DNA of 64,000 nucleotides, from positions 176,547 to 240,546 of the forward strand of contig VXAY01006085.1 in NCBI GenBank assembly GCA_013399855.1, given 5' to 3'. Within the stretch, counting starts at the first letter, position 1. Each line of letters starts with the position of its first letter. The notes beneath the pieces were generated by a model. It was not told the origin of the DNA, ran no database searches, and saw nothing but the letters and a program-made list of their open reading frames with translations. Source of the stretch: Oxyruncus cristatus. Its lineage: Eukaryota > Chordata > Aves > Passeriformes > Cotingidae. Below are positions 26,301 through 36,879 of the stretch, in pieces. The translations under genes and the position numbers were made by a program.

Positions 26301-29300
26301 AAGTATTTAATACATCAACAAAAGGGCAGATACATATTAACATTTCAGAAGGCAATTAATGGAGCTATCAAGGGGAAGATATTTTAACAAAAACATTTGG
26401 AGGTAATGTATCATTGGAATAACAGTTCTGCTAAATACTAAGAATTATTCTTCACGAGTAAGAGATAATTGGACCAGCATATACATATTACCTAGTGCAC
26501 AAAGAAAGTCAATTAGCTGATTGCCACCCCACTAACAGAAATAATGTTATCTTATTCATACATTGGCTTCTGGATTAACATACAGGGTAAAAAAATGGAA
26601 ATACTATAAAATCCTGAGTTTGCATTCGGGTGTGGCAACTTCAATGCCGTAAAATCTGTGTGCATCAACTATCCATGCTAAACAGGTCTTGTCTGTGCTC
26701 CTTGGGAGCCAAATGCTTTGGGGCTTAATTTCTGCTATAAATCTACAGAGGAAACATCATTAAAGCCAGTTATTTGTGTAGTCATTTATTACTCTGAACC
26801 TGATAGATTGCTCAGTACAATCATAGCTTATTTGGACACATTCTGTATCACTTATCACATGGTCTCCGGCTTCCAAAGTAAATCCAATAAATGAACATCT
26901 ACAATTTCAACATTACAATGAAGACATTAGTGTTCCTGTCTCTAAGGAGTTTTCTAATGGAGTCAACTCCAGAGAGCAGAGGAAACTGGTGCAGTAGGCT
27001 AGGAAGTGGATTTAGGAGGTGTTAAGTACCCTGGGGTAGCCAGTCTTGTATGGTAAAGCAAAGCTTGCTCTTCAGCAAGGAGTGATTTATTTAACATTAG
27101 CACGGGGCAAGAGTAAACACACAAACATAGTTGCCACACAGGGGTAGTAAATACACTATAAATCCATAGTCTGATTTTACTTCACAGTAGCTGAATGTTA
27201 CCACATTCAGTGGGCAAAACTGAAGATGACAATGGTGCATATGCATAATCTTACCCTTCAGGCAGAATTCACCCTGCAGAGGAACTGGTAAATTCCACTG
27301 AACTTAGCTTTCCAGAACTGGTGAACAGTATTAGCACCTGCTGGTTCTCCCTGTTTTCTTCGTTGCTGGTAGGGGTCTGCAGCCTTTCCTGTGCCAGCTG
27401 TGGTGGTGAGCTGCAGCTGGGCAGCTGCTCTGGTGAGGCAGAGCAAGGTGCTTCCCAGCCAATACAGGATCTGTAGCTCTAGGAGTAAGGTGCTGTGAGC
27501 ATGGCTCAGGGAGAGAAGAGAGTGTAAAAAACCAGCATCATCTTTGGCATTTTGGTTTGGAGGAGTAGTGTGGTTTCAGGCAAAATTTCCTGATGAACCT
27601 CCCAACTGCACACTGGTTCATTTTGCAGAGTGAGTCTGTTGTGATTGCAGCTTCTCCAGGAGAGAACAGCCCTAGAGATTCTACCTGAGGTACAAACCAG
27701 CCCCTGGTAGAGCAATAAGGGTCCAGATACATGACAGGTCTCATATGCATGCCTGACAGGAATGTTTGGTCCAGGACAGCACACTAAATATCATCTGAAT
27801 TTAAACTCCCAGACCATATATGCTGGAGCAGTGAGGAAATGAGCACTGACTGCTTCAATTTACTGATCTGCTTCTGTGGCACTGCATTAATGGCTAATGA
27901 AGAAGCAAGGCACAGTACCTGTAAGAATTGCTTTGAGAAGAACAGTTTTCTGTGCAAAGAGATATGTGATAGAAAAACAGGGCAGAATGTCAAAGGAGGG
28001 CTTAGTAGGCAGGGATGTTACAGATTGTGGACTTTGGATGAAGGGGAGTGGAACAGAAACAAGTCAGTGACCTGCCTAAGCACCTGGACAAGCACTGTCT
28101 GCATGGCCTTTGGCTGTCTGACTTCCCAGAGGATGCCTGTTGCCTTTGGCAGCTCTGGGCCCTGACTCATCCATGTTCTGCTCATTGACAGCCCTTTTGA
28201 GAAAGTCAGTAGGTCAAGTGATCCCTCCCGCATCCCCATGCCTTGTACAGCCAAGGCTGCAGATCCACGGGCTCTCATTTCTCACTGGTAATGGTTTGGC
28301 CTGCAGAAACAAAGAAGCGGGCAACCCTTCTGAATAGAGAGTGTGTTTTAATGACCAAAAAGCTGAGGCTGCTCAATGCTTGGCCAGGACCCCTCCAGGA
28401 AGGGGCAGCTCTAAGCCCAGGTAAGCAGACAAAGCCTAACTGAAAGATTAAAGTTGCATTTTCACGGGCTGTGGGCTTGCTGGCTTATTGGTTGGAGCTG
28501 TTATTGTACTGTTATGACAGCTCCCACACATTGCTGCAGTCCAAACACTAGGAAGCAACTCGTGCTAAATTAGCAAGTTATCTCATCAGAAGTCTTCTGC
28601 CTTGATTTTGCTCATGAAACCTGTCATCAAGTATCTTGCAATTTACTGTTAGCCCAAACAAGAGCATTTATAAAAATTCTAGAGATTTACACAACTTAAT
28701 TAACTACACAACTCACAATACTTAATTATACTACTTAAGCTTGCAAAAATTAGATAATCTTTTATGGATTTTGGTTTCAATGCTCAGGGTAAAAATCAAA
28801 AAACAAATTCCCATTTGTATAGAAAATGACATCCCTATTTTAACATGCATTTGCTGAGGAAATAGTACAACAAAAACCCATAAAGTTTTAATTATAACTG
28901 CTTAAAGTCTAGGGCCAGAACCTCCAGAGAGACACTTGATCTACTGGGAAAAAGAGGAGTGTGCCTACAAAGGACATTTCATTTGCCAGCCCAAATTTCC
29001 TCTAGTGTTTCCCAGAAATTCAATGTAACATAAACCTGCATTTAGATGGTAAAAGGGAAAAATAAGGAAAAGAAATAGTTCTGGCCCAAGTGACTCTTTG
29101 GAACGGTTTACTCTTGGATCTACCATTGGTTCCAATCCTGCGGTTACTTTAATATGAGACTGTGTTTAAACAAAGGGAGTTATGGCCGGAGACCAGGCCT
29201 CCCCAGCACTTGAGTAGAAACTGATGATTTAGAGCAAATTAGGTAGTAGCAGGCCAAGCCAGCAACTCTTACAAGTAAAGACAGGCTTGCAGACAAATAC

Positions 29301-29584
29301 TTTGACTGCTGCTGTGGGACATTCTGACAAACCTGTCTGAAAAAGAGTTAAGCAGACTTTTCTAAAGATCTTGATATAGAGGGGAAAATACCTATTTACA
29401 TATATACTGTATTGCTGATGTTTCCCAGGCTGATGTTCTCTTTCTACAACAGAGAATCCCTTGATTCTACATGGTCATGTGGAGAGTTTTCTAGGGAGCC
29501 TGGTGCCAGGGATCTGCACAGGGACAGAGACATTAGGTATGCCCAATGCCCATTCCTTTGACAGCCACCACCTGTCTAGCTGAA
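23347..29584. other. Gene-poor region with AT-rich candidate regulatory stretches
   Basis: No protein gene recognised. Several stretches are dense in homeodomain-type AATTA/TTAAT words: 24.0-24.3 kb, 26.25-26.56 kb and 28.55-28.75 kb. Another, at 29.16-29.18 kb, has TGTTTAAACAAAGGG, which resembles adjoining FOX and SOX sites. These look more like long-conserved noncoding elements than decayed repeats, but only alignment can show that. The 83-codon open frame ending at 26255 (+) is GC-richer than its surroundings and is unrecognised. Confidence 0.4.
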
Positions 29585-29665
29585 AGATTATATTATTTGT
29601 CACAGCTCTCTCAGCTTTTCCTTATAGGAGAGATACTCCAGTACCTCCATCCTCTTTGTGTCCCG
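29585..29665 (-). mobile_element. Old CR1 LINE fragment
   Basis: The + strand text CAGCTCTCTCAGCTTTTCCTTATAGGAGAGATACTCCAGTACCTCCATC is the complement of a well-known internal CR1 segment (given here as landmarks: CTCTCAGC, CTTATAGGAGAG, CTCCAGTACCTCC). The match is short and the copy is truncated on both sides. Confidence 0.65.
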
Positions 29666-29924
29666 TCATGTGTTCTTCCCAGGCATTAAAATATTCTCTG
29701 TCACTGGCTTGGAGTCATTCTCATGATATTTAAAGCTTTTCCCAGAAGCTCCTTTGACTCTTCTGTTTTTGTTGTCATGTGAAGCATCCCTTTGCTCTGC
29801 TGGGACACCTGGTTTCTCAGGGTCTCAGCTTTGTTATTTTGGACTGTTAATTCTTTATATATAGTCTGAATCTAGATATATTCTCTTCTAGTTTAAACTC
29901 TCATTTGAACCCAACTCTAGTTTA

Positions 29925-30055
29925 AAACCATTACTCAATGTCATATTGCTATAGACCCTAGTAAAAACTCCATCTCCACCTTTCTTATAATTCTCCTTTA
30001 AGTACTGAAAGGCCACAGTAAGGTCTCCCTGGAGCCTTCCCTTCTTCCAGCTATT
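29925..30055 (-). mobile_element. Old CR1 LINE fragment, separate insertion
   Basis: Landmarks in + strand order are CTCCATCTCCACCTTTCTTATA, TTTAAGTACTGAAAGGCC and AAGGTCTCCCTGGAGCCTTCCCTT, the complement of CR1 ORF2 text. In a single element this segment would lie on the other side of the 29.6-kb segment, so the two are different insertions or one rearranged copy. Confidence 0.7.
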
Positions 30056-33000
30056 AATTTATTCTAGACACTAGTCTAGACTATTCTAGTCACTCCTTTA
30101 CATCATGCAGACCCTTCCAATAACAGGATAAATTTGCCAATGTGAAGTCCGCAGGACTGTACTTAGAGGACAAATAGTACGTAGTTTTCTTAGCCCCCAT
30201 TGTGGTACATCCTTTTTCCAAGTTTGCATGGATGAACACATCCATCACTTTGCAAAAGAAGTTCCTGAACTGCTCTCAGAAGCTCTTTTCCTCCACAACA
30301 AAATGTACCCATCTGTCTTCTCTGCTGTGCGCCCCAGGGTCTGGGCACAGGCTTGTTATTCCGGAGCAGTAACTGGTAAACTGCCATGGGGTTACTGCCA
30401 TGGTATAAAAGCTCTAAGAGCAAAAACTGGTATTATCTTTTAAGCATGTAATTTTTCTTTACAGGCAGCCATCTGCAGTGCAGTGGGTTATGGGGTGATT
30501 TTCTGTCTCATTTCATGCAAGACATCAGATTTTGCATGTGAATCATGCATTCCTATTTCAGGGATTCACTGTAGTCTGTGCTCTCCCTGGATGTGCTTGT
30601 GTAAAGCTAGACTAGTGACTGCTATGAGCCCTGTGATTATAAAGAAAAATTAGTTAAGCAAGTGTCAGTAAACATCTTTGCTCTTGAGTGCAGCAGGAGG
30701 CCCAACAACTTCTTTCAGTTGAAGCTGGCTGTGGCTCCAGGCAAATCCATTCTGTGAACAAATAGCAAGTCAGTAAAGCATTAAAAGTCAGAAGCATCAA
30801 AAACCACTGAGGACAACAGGATTGTCAGGCCAACATTTCCTTGAATCTGACTCATGGAGCCCTGAGATCCTCACTGGTGTGGCAGTCATTCACAATATTT
30901 TTGTTTGGACACTGTTGCAAAACAGTTAAAAAACACTTGAAAACTGTTCAGAGAATAGCAAAACCTGAAGATTTGTGGCTTGCAAATAAAGTACATAGAA
31001 TGTTTTGCCACTAGTTACAGTCTGTTTACAGACAGAGTGAAATATTCATCATTAACAGCCAGAAAATATTGGAAGGTGTCTCAAAATTATTGTCTTGTTT
31101 AAAACTCCTAATGTGCTCTGTGGCATGTATTTTAGCAGAATGATTTTAACGAGAAAATACATTGTTTCTTTAAAGTGAAACATTCCTTGATCAATATTCC
31201 ACAATATTGATAGAATTAAAAAAAAAAAAAAAGGTGTTTTCTAATAGAAGGAGAATTCAGAGACCTTTCCTGCAGCACCCATAACCACCTTGGTTATGAT
31301 GGCAGGTGGGGCATTGGCATGTTCTTAGCTTTAGATTATATAGTTTGGACACAGCTTGAGTAGCTTTGGGACAAACTGTTTCACTTTCTTGTGCTTAAAG
31401 CTGGATTTTCACTATTCCTATTAATACTCTTCTATGACTGGGATATGAAGGCAAGAATTTTCCCCTATGCAATGCAGGGTCAAGTGCATTTGAGGCTGTC
31501 TCCAGCTTTCATTCAGTCAGTGGCTTTAGGAGCCTGGGCTCATGCTCTCAGACTTAGCTTTTCATTAGTGCTGCCTTTGATGCAAGCCTGAGAGGGCAGT
31601 GACAAGCTTGCTTAAAGCCGGAGATGAAATTCCCTCAATGCAGTCTCTCTTACAGCCTGTGAGCTCTAACCCTGCTGTACTTTTAACTGGCAGATAACCC
31701 GGTGGCTGGGACATGCAAGAGAAGCTTCAACTCTGCTTCACTTGCTTTGGGCCAACACTGGCTTTGGGAGCCAGCTCTGGAGATACAAAGGATGTGCAAA
31801 ATAACTGTCAGCTATACTGACTGCGTCCCCAGCACAGAGATAAATTCTGCCCTGGGTTTTGGTGCCAAGGAGTCATAGGAAGTACAGTGCAGAGAACAGC
31901 TCAGCTCCCAAGATCAGGGCCTGACTCACTGACAGTATCAACCCAGCACACCTAACTGCAGCACCAGAGCATCCTCACCAGCATGCTGAGCATCAGAAAA
32001 TCGCAGTGGAGTCAGAAAGACACATAATCTTGATGGGCTGGGCCTACTGCATGATAATGGGAAATAAAGGCAAAAGAAATGGCTTATTTACAAAGCAAAG
32101 TACAAAAGATGAACATTCCTATGCAAGATGCATATTTACATGTATATATAGAATTTGTAGGTATACAGTTGATATATATAAATCTATGTGTGTTTATGTG
32201 TACATTTACTCCGTACAGCTAAATGTTAGTAACATCAATAGTAAAAATCATTATTCCATTAAAAAAGTCCCAACAGAAGCACTTCTCTAGCTGCTGTGAG
32301 ACAGAAATGGCTGATCTCCTGCTGGGTTCACGCAGCCTAAAATAGCTCAGAAGATGTTTCTGACACGCTTGTCTCTCCTTTTTGGTTGTCAAATGTAGTC
32401 TGAGTAAGAGTACTCTGAAGAAAGGGGTTTCTGTGCTCTCAACATGCAGTCCTATTTCCTGTGAAATAAATGGGAAAGCAGCCTTGAAGAATGTGAGTCA
32501 TCGGATCTGTCAAGCTGAAACCATTAGGCAGAGACAAGGCAGATGGAGATGTAAATGCAATTCAAGCTAAAGAGACATTAAAAAAAAAACCAACAAACTT
32601 CCTTGTCTTTGGTCATTCTGTTCAGATAAGCCTCTTTTGGTGGCTAGGACACAAAAATTTTCCTTTCAGTTCAGCAAGGCAGGATTTGCTATGTGCCTAC
32701 ATCAGATATTTACCCCACATCAGCCAAGACAAAGCTGCATTTGCTCTCTGCTTATTTGGTTGGTGAAACACCATGTCTGGGCCACCATCCTGCCCTTAGC
32801 AAGTAGTTATTGTGTTAACATTCAGAGCTGAGTGCCCAACCTCCGCAGCCTTATGAAAGAGGATGGTGCAAATGCTCCTGTAACACAACAGGTAAAGATG
32901 AGTAAAGTGGGTGTTCTCTGAGTTTAGCTCGTCCCAGGGATGAGGAAAGCCATATAGTTTCCTTTCTTTCTTTAAGTCAGTCCAGTCAACCATGATATTG

Positions 33001-34099
33001 ATTTCTACAAGGGCAGCAACAGACCCTAAACCAATAAAAACCAGCAACCAGCAGTATCACAATGACAGTGGCTTGAGTCCTGTTCTTGAATGAATAGAGA
33101 ACATGAGCACCTTAGTGGGCAACTCTTCTGCCCTCATCAGGTCATCATGCTTGAGAACCCAGCTCTGCATTTTCTGCATAATGAAATTCCCTCCAATTAT
33201 TGAGTGTTGCTATTTTCAACCTATGTTTCAACTTGAACACTTTCAAGTTCAGATCCTTAGTTTGGAGACAGTCTGCTTTTCCTGACACTGGTATGTACAT
33301 ATATTGGTATATCACTTCAGCTACAGACCCGTATGGTTGATGTAGTGCCTAATGCTACCAAGTGGACAGTGAAAAGGCAATCTCGATTCCCCCATACATT
33401 TGTAACATTATCAGCTGAGCTGCTGCAGCCAGGAAGAAATTCACCACACTGCCTTTGGCAATTCAACGTACAGTGGTATAAGGGAGTTATATAGCTATAA
33501 AACTGGCCTCCAGGTCCTACTGTTTCACTTTGCCTTTATTAAGAATTTCATGATTGTTGTAAGGCAATTTTCTATATTTTTTCTAAATATTTACTGGTGT
33601 TTAACTGAAGTCCTGAAGTATAATGGTTTTGTCTAAAAAATGAATTCTAACTACAGTATTCATCTAAATGAATCGGATGTAGTGGGGCATTTTACTCACC
33701 TCCAGACTCCGTGCCATTGCTTTTGGGTGACTCTGAGTGACTGGCAGTAACCCATCAGGCAGCAGAGACCTTGCCTGCAGTCCCATCACAGGTGATGCTC
33801 CACTCCTTGGCTGTGAACCTTCCTCCTGTACCTTGGGTAAAATGAGACCCTGACTAAGCAGGTGCAGATTTGTTATTTAAAAAGTCACACCAGTGACTTT
33901 TCCCAGGGCTGAGAGGAGACAAGCCAGCAGGAGCTGTTGCAGTCATCATCTCCCAGCTGCCCTGGACTGAACTCTGTGTCTCCCACTAGCTCCATGCCGC
34001 ACTGCTCCAAGACCTCAGGGTGCTACCACCAGGTCCTCCAGCTGTGCCTAACCCCCCTTCCCTGTTTGCAGTACACATGCTGTGCCTTGCTGCTGTTTT
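30056..34099. other. Intergenic DNA, no gene recognised
   Basis: Mixed composition. A short hairpin, ATCAATATT-4 nt-AATATTGAT, lies at 31190-31211, followed by a poly(A) run near 31220. The 77- to 94-codon open frames in this stretch are unrecognised. A TATA-rich simple stretch lies near 32140-32180. No gene or known repeat identified. Confidence 0.45.
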
Positions 34100-34940
34100 G
34101 GTATTGGGCTGTTAAGGCCAAAAACCCTGGGCACAGCTGTGTAAGGGGGAATGGTGGCTTTACATTATGTGAATCACATTCCAGCACACTGCTTATCGTA
34201 AAATCCCCATTGTGTGTAACTAAGTGTGATGGACAGAACTTTGTTTGGATGGGCTGGTTGAGACCTGCTATCATTTCCCTGATAAATCAGGACTGATGTT
34301 TTAAACAAAGTGTTTTCCTGCCACATAAAGGAAAAGGTTGATAAGAAGCAGATCCTGTGGAGGAGGGGTAATGCTTTTTATCATGCCAATTTCCCCTCTC
34401 CCAATAAGGCTGACAGTGTAAAACTCCCTCCCAGGGGAGGTACCAGGGGCATTCATATGCCAGCCTGAAGGTATTCATCCCTAAGGAAGGAGGCACAACT
34501 GGAAGAGTTAGAAGAAGGGCCAAACAGTGGCCATGTCATTAGAAGGGGCCACATCAAAGATTCCTGAAGAAAACCCCTCCCCTGGGGCATTACTGGGGCA
34601 TTCCCACATGAGCCTGAAAGTATATAAGCCATCGAACTCTGTGTTGTGTGGGTCCTGACCCCAACGGACCAAGACTGCCATGATGACTCTGACACAGACA
34701 TCCAAATTGCACCGATCAAGTCTCGTTGCTGGATCCATGGGTGGCGACATTTTTCCTCTTCACTATCCTTGTTCCTTCCTTCTCTCTTTCCTCATATATT
34801 TTCTTCATCATAATTTTATAATTTTATAGAAGATGAACCAACATGGCTGCATACCTCCTTTTGTTGCAATCAAATTGTTTTAAAATAAACCTGCCTCATA
34901 TGTATGCACAGGTCATTTGGTGTCATTTCACTCTAATCCA
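34100..34940 (+). mobile_element. Solo LTR of an endogenous retrovirus, approximate ends
   Basis: The core has LTR architecture on the + strand. A TATATAAG box is at 34621-34628. An AATAAA signal is at 34884-34889, about 260 bases downstream. Between them, around 34.72-34.86 kb, lies a region (GCTGGATCCATGG..., then ATTTTATAGAAGATGAACC) that I associate with avian ERV LTRs. A block of about 60 bp is imperfectly repeated at 34424-34482 and 34573-34633 (offset 149), the second copy carrying the TATA box. No gag, pol or env frame flanks it, so it is a solo LTR. The 5' end may be TGTTAAGG near 34109. I could not find a clean target-site duplication, so both ends are estimates. Confidence 0.55.
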
Positions 34941-36325
34941 CCCTTAGGGATCTACTGACAAGAACCTTGCTTACCCTGCTTTAGAGGTGTGTTGTATCAC
35001 TGCAATAGGAAGTAGTACACATTAAAATATTCAGAATAATAGGTATTTATTTTCAGTGCTATTTTCATTAAATATTGGTATAATATATGCATGTCTGAGG
35101 TAATAAATTAAAAATAAACTCAAGATTTCAGTCCCATATTTGTGCTGCATATTTTTTTCTACCATTATACATAATTTTGAAGCAAACACACACAGTCTGT
35201 AATTCTGAATGCAGCTAAGAATATTATTTTAACACAGTCACTTTTTGTTTCACTATAATTTTGCTGAGAATGGTTATTGCATGATACACTTTTAATAGAT
35301 GTTTTAGTTATACTATAGTTCTCTATTAAATCACACATACCGTAATTATAGGAAGATGGGCATGAAGATGTGCTTTGAGCCAAGGATGGCAAATATTGAA
35401 TCAGAGTGATAGCACATACTGCAGGATTATTGTCTGCCTGCACTAGAGCCCAGATCCAGCAAAGCCATTTCAGTGTGTGCTTAGCTTTAGACGTGAGTCA
35501 TTTCAGTGTCACCCATGGCCTTAGATGTTTGCTGAATCAAGGACTAGCCTCATCTGCAGAACTAAATTCATAGACTTCTTTAACTGTGTGTTATTTGAAA
35601 ACAGGTTTGCTGGTTTCATATTTTGTAAGATATTTTGTAATGACCTCCATAAGATTTTTCGCATCAGTGAAGCACCCATGAAAGTTTCTAACCTGGTTCA
35701 TAAATACACTATGAAAAAATAAGCAGCTACAATGACTCTCTTCTACACATTTTGTTAAAAGTAACACCTGGTTTGAAAAGTTATTAAAGTAATTTTTTCC
35801 ATGGTAAAATATATTTAAAAAAATAAACTCTTAATTTAATCATCTTCCATCAAACATATAAGCATGTTAAAGGGCGGGGCATACTTCAGGTATTTTCATT
35901 TATAAATGCAAGAGATTGAGTGTATCAATCTTTTTGCACTTAAATGCTGGTGGTAGTAAGGCCCTTTCAGCTAAGTCTCCATCAAGCCCAACATCAGTGA
36001 GCTAAAGAAACAAACAAAACCAAATTTTGCTTGCATATAATTTTTTCAAAATCTTGAATTAAAAAAAAAAATCCTCTCTGCTTAGAAAAGAACTCTTATT
36101 TAACTGCTGCCATTAAAAAAGTATACCTCACCTCCATGTTGTTTTAACTTTAATCAGTAATTCTGAATGCAAAGGATTTAAACACTCACTAAAATTGCTG
36201 TGGTAAGCCATCAGACTCCTCATGTTCATAAATTGTGCTAATTCCCATTTAAATCAGGAAGCTATAGTTTAGAGCTAGAGCTAGTGGTTGTCTTAGTGTT
36301 AAAGGTCTATTTCCACCAGATTTTC
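34941..36325. other. PANX2 downstream flank, no gene recognised
   Basis: AT-rich sequence beyond the likely PANX2 3' end. Open frames are at most about 92 codons and are unrecognised. A further - strand AATAAA (TTTATT on +) lies near 35046 and could serve a longer 3' UTR. I saw no sign of TRABD or any other next-door gene. Confidence 0.5.
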
Positions 36326-36331
36326 TTTATT
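36326..36331 (-). terminator. Candidate PANX2 polyadenylation signal
   Basis: TTTATT on the + strand is AATAAA on the gene strand, 187 bases past the stop codon. It is the first canonical signal after the stop. A longer 3' UTR using a later signal is equally possible. Confidence 0.35.
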
Positions 36332-36517
36332 CTATTTCGCAAATAACAGTGCTCATGATGTGATCTTGAAAAACTGTTTGGTGTTATCAGCAGAAGCTAT
36401 AGTCTGTGTGAAAACTCTCCATGCTCATGCAGTGAGTTGCATTGCTGGGGGGACCAAGTTCTGCACTGCAGTGGTCTCGGGCCCAGCCACAAGGGCCAGC
36501 TGGGCAGCCCGGGGCCT

Positions 36518-36879
36518 TCAGTACTCCACCGAGCTCACGATTGCCATTGGCTCGTCAAACGTTGCCAACCTTATCTGCTTTGGGGTAGGGATGGAGAGAA
36601 TTTCCCCGGTGTCAGTAGGTGAGTGAATCCCATTGTCCATTATGTTTGAAACCTCCTCCTCATGGTCCTCGTACAGTGTGTTGATGTGCAGCAAAGGGTG
36701 GGCCGGGTTGCAGTTCAGTGCAGGTGTTGGCTCTGGCTTGACCTGGTTCAAAGCCATACTGGTGGCAGCAGCAGTTGTGGCTATATGGTTGTGGTTACAT
36801 GTAACAAAAGCTGCAGCAGCAGGCACAGTTCTGCATGTCTCAGATGAGTATAGGATCTCTTTTGCAGGATGAGGGGTGT
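36518..36879 (-). CDS. PANX2: Pannexin-2, coding exon 3 (C-terminal tail)
   Basis: This encodes residues 560 (split codon) to 679 and the stop, the end of the long cytoplasmic tail that sets pannexin-2 apart from pannexins 1 and 3. The acceptor is TTTTAG|ACACCC behind a T-rich tract. Two conserved blocks identify it: HPLLHINTLYE, and the last 20 or so residues with QIRLATFDEP and the terminal SSVEY. Between them the tail is low-complexity and Ala/Thr-rich. The last three residues, V-E-Y, fit a class II PDZ ligand (hydrophobic-X-hydrophobic); the human end is V-E-F from memory. The - strand open frame extends upstream to 36925, but that part is intron: the splice site and the family alignment both place the exon start at 36879. 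Confidence 0.96.
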
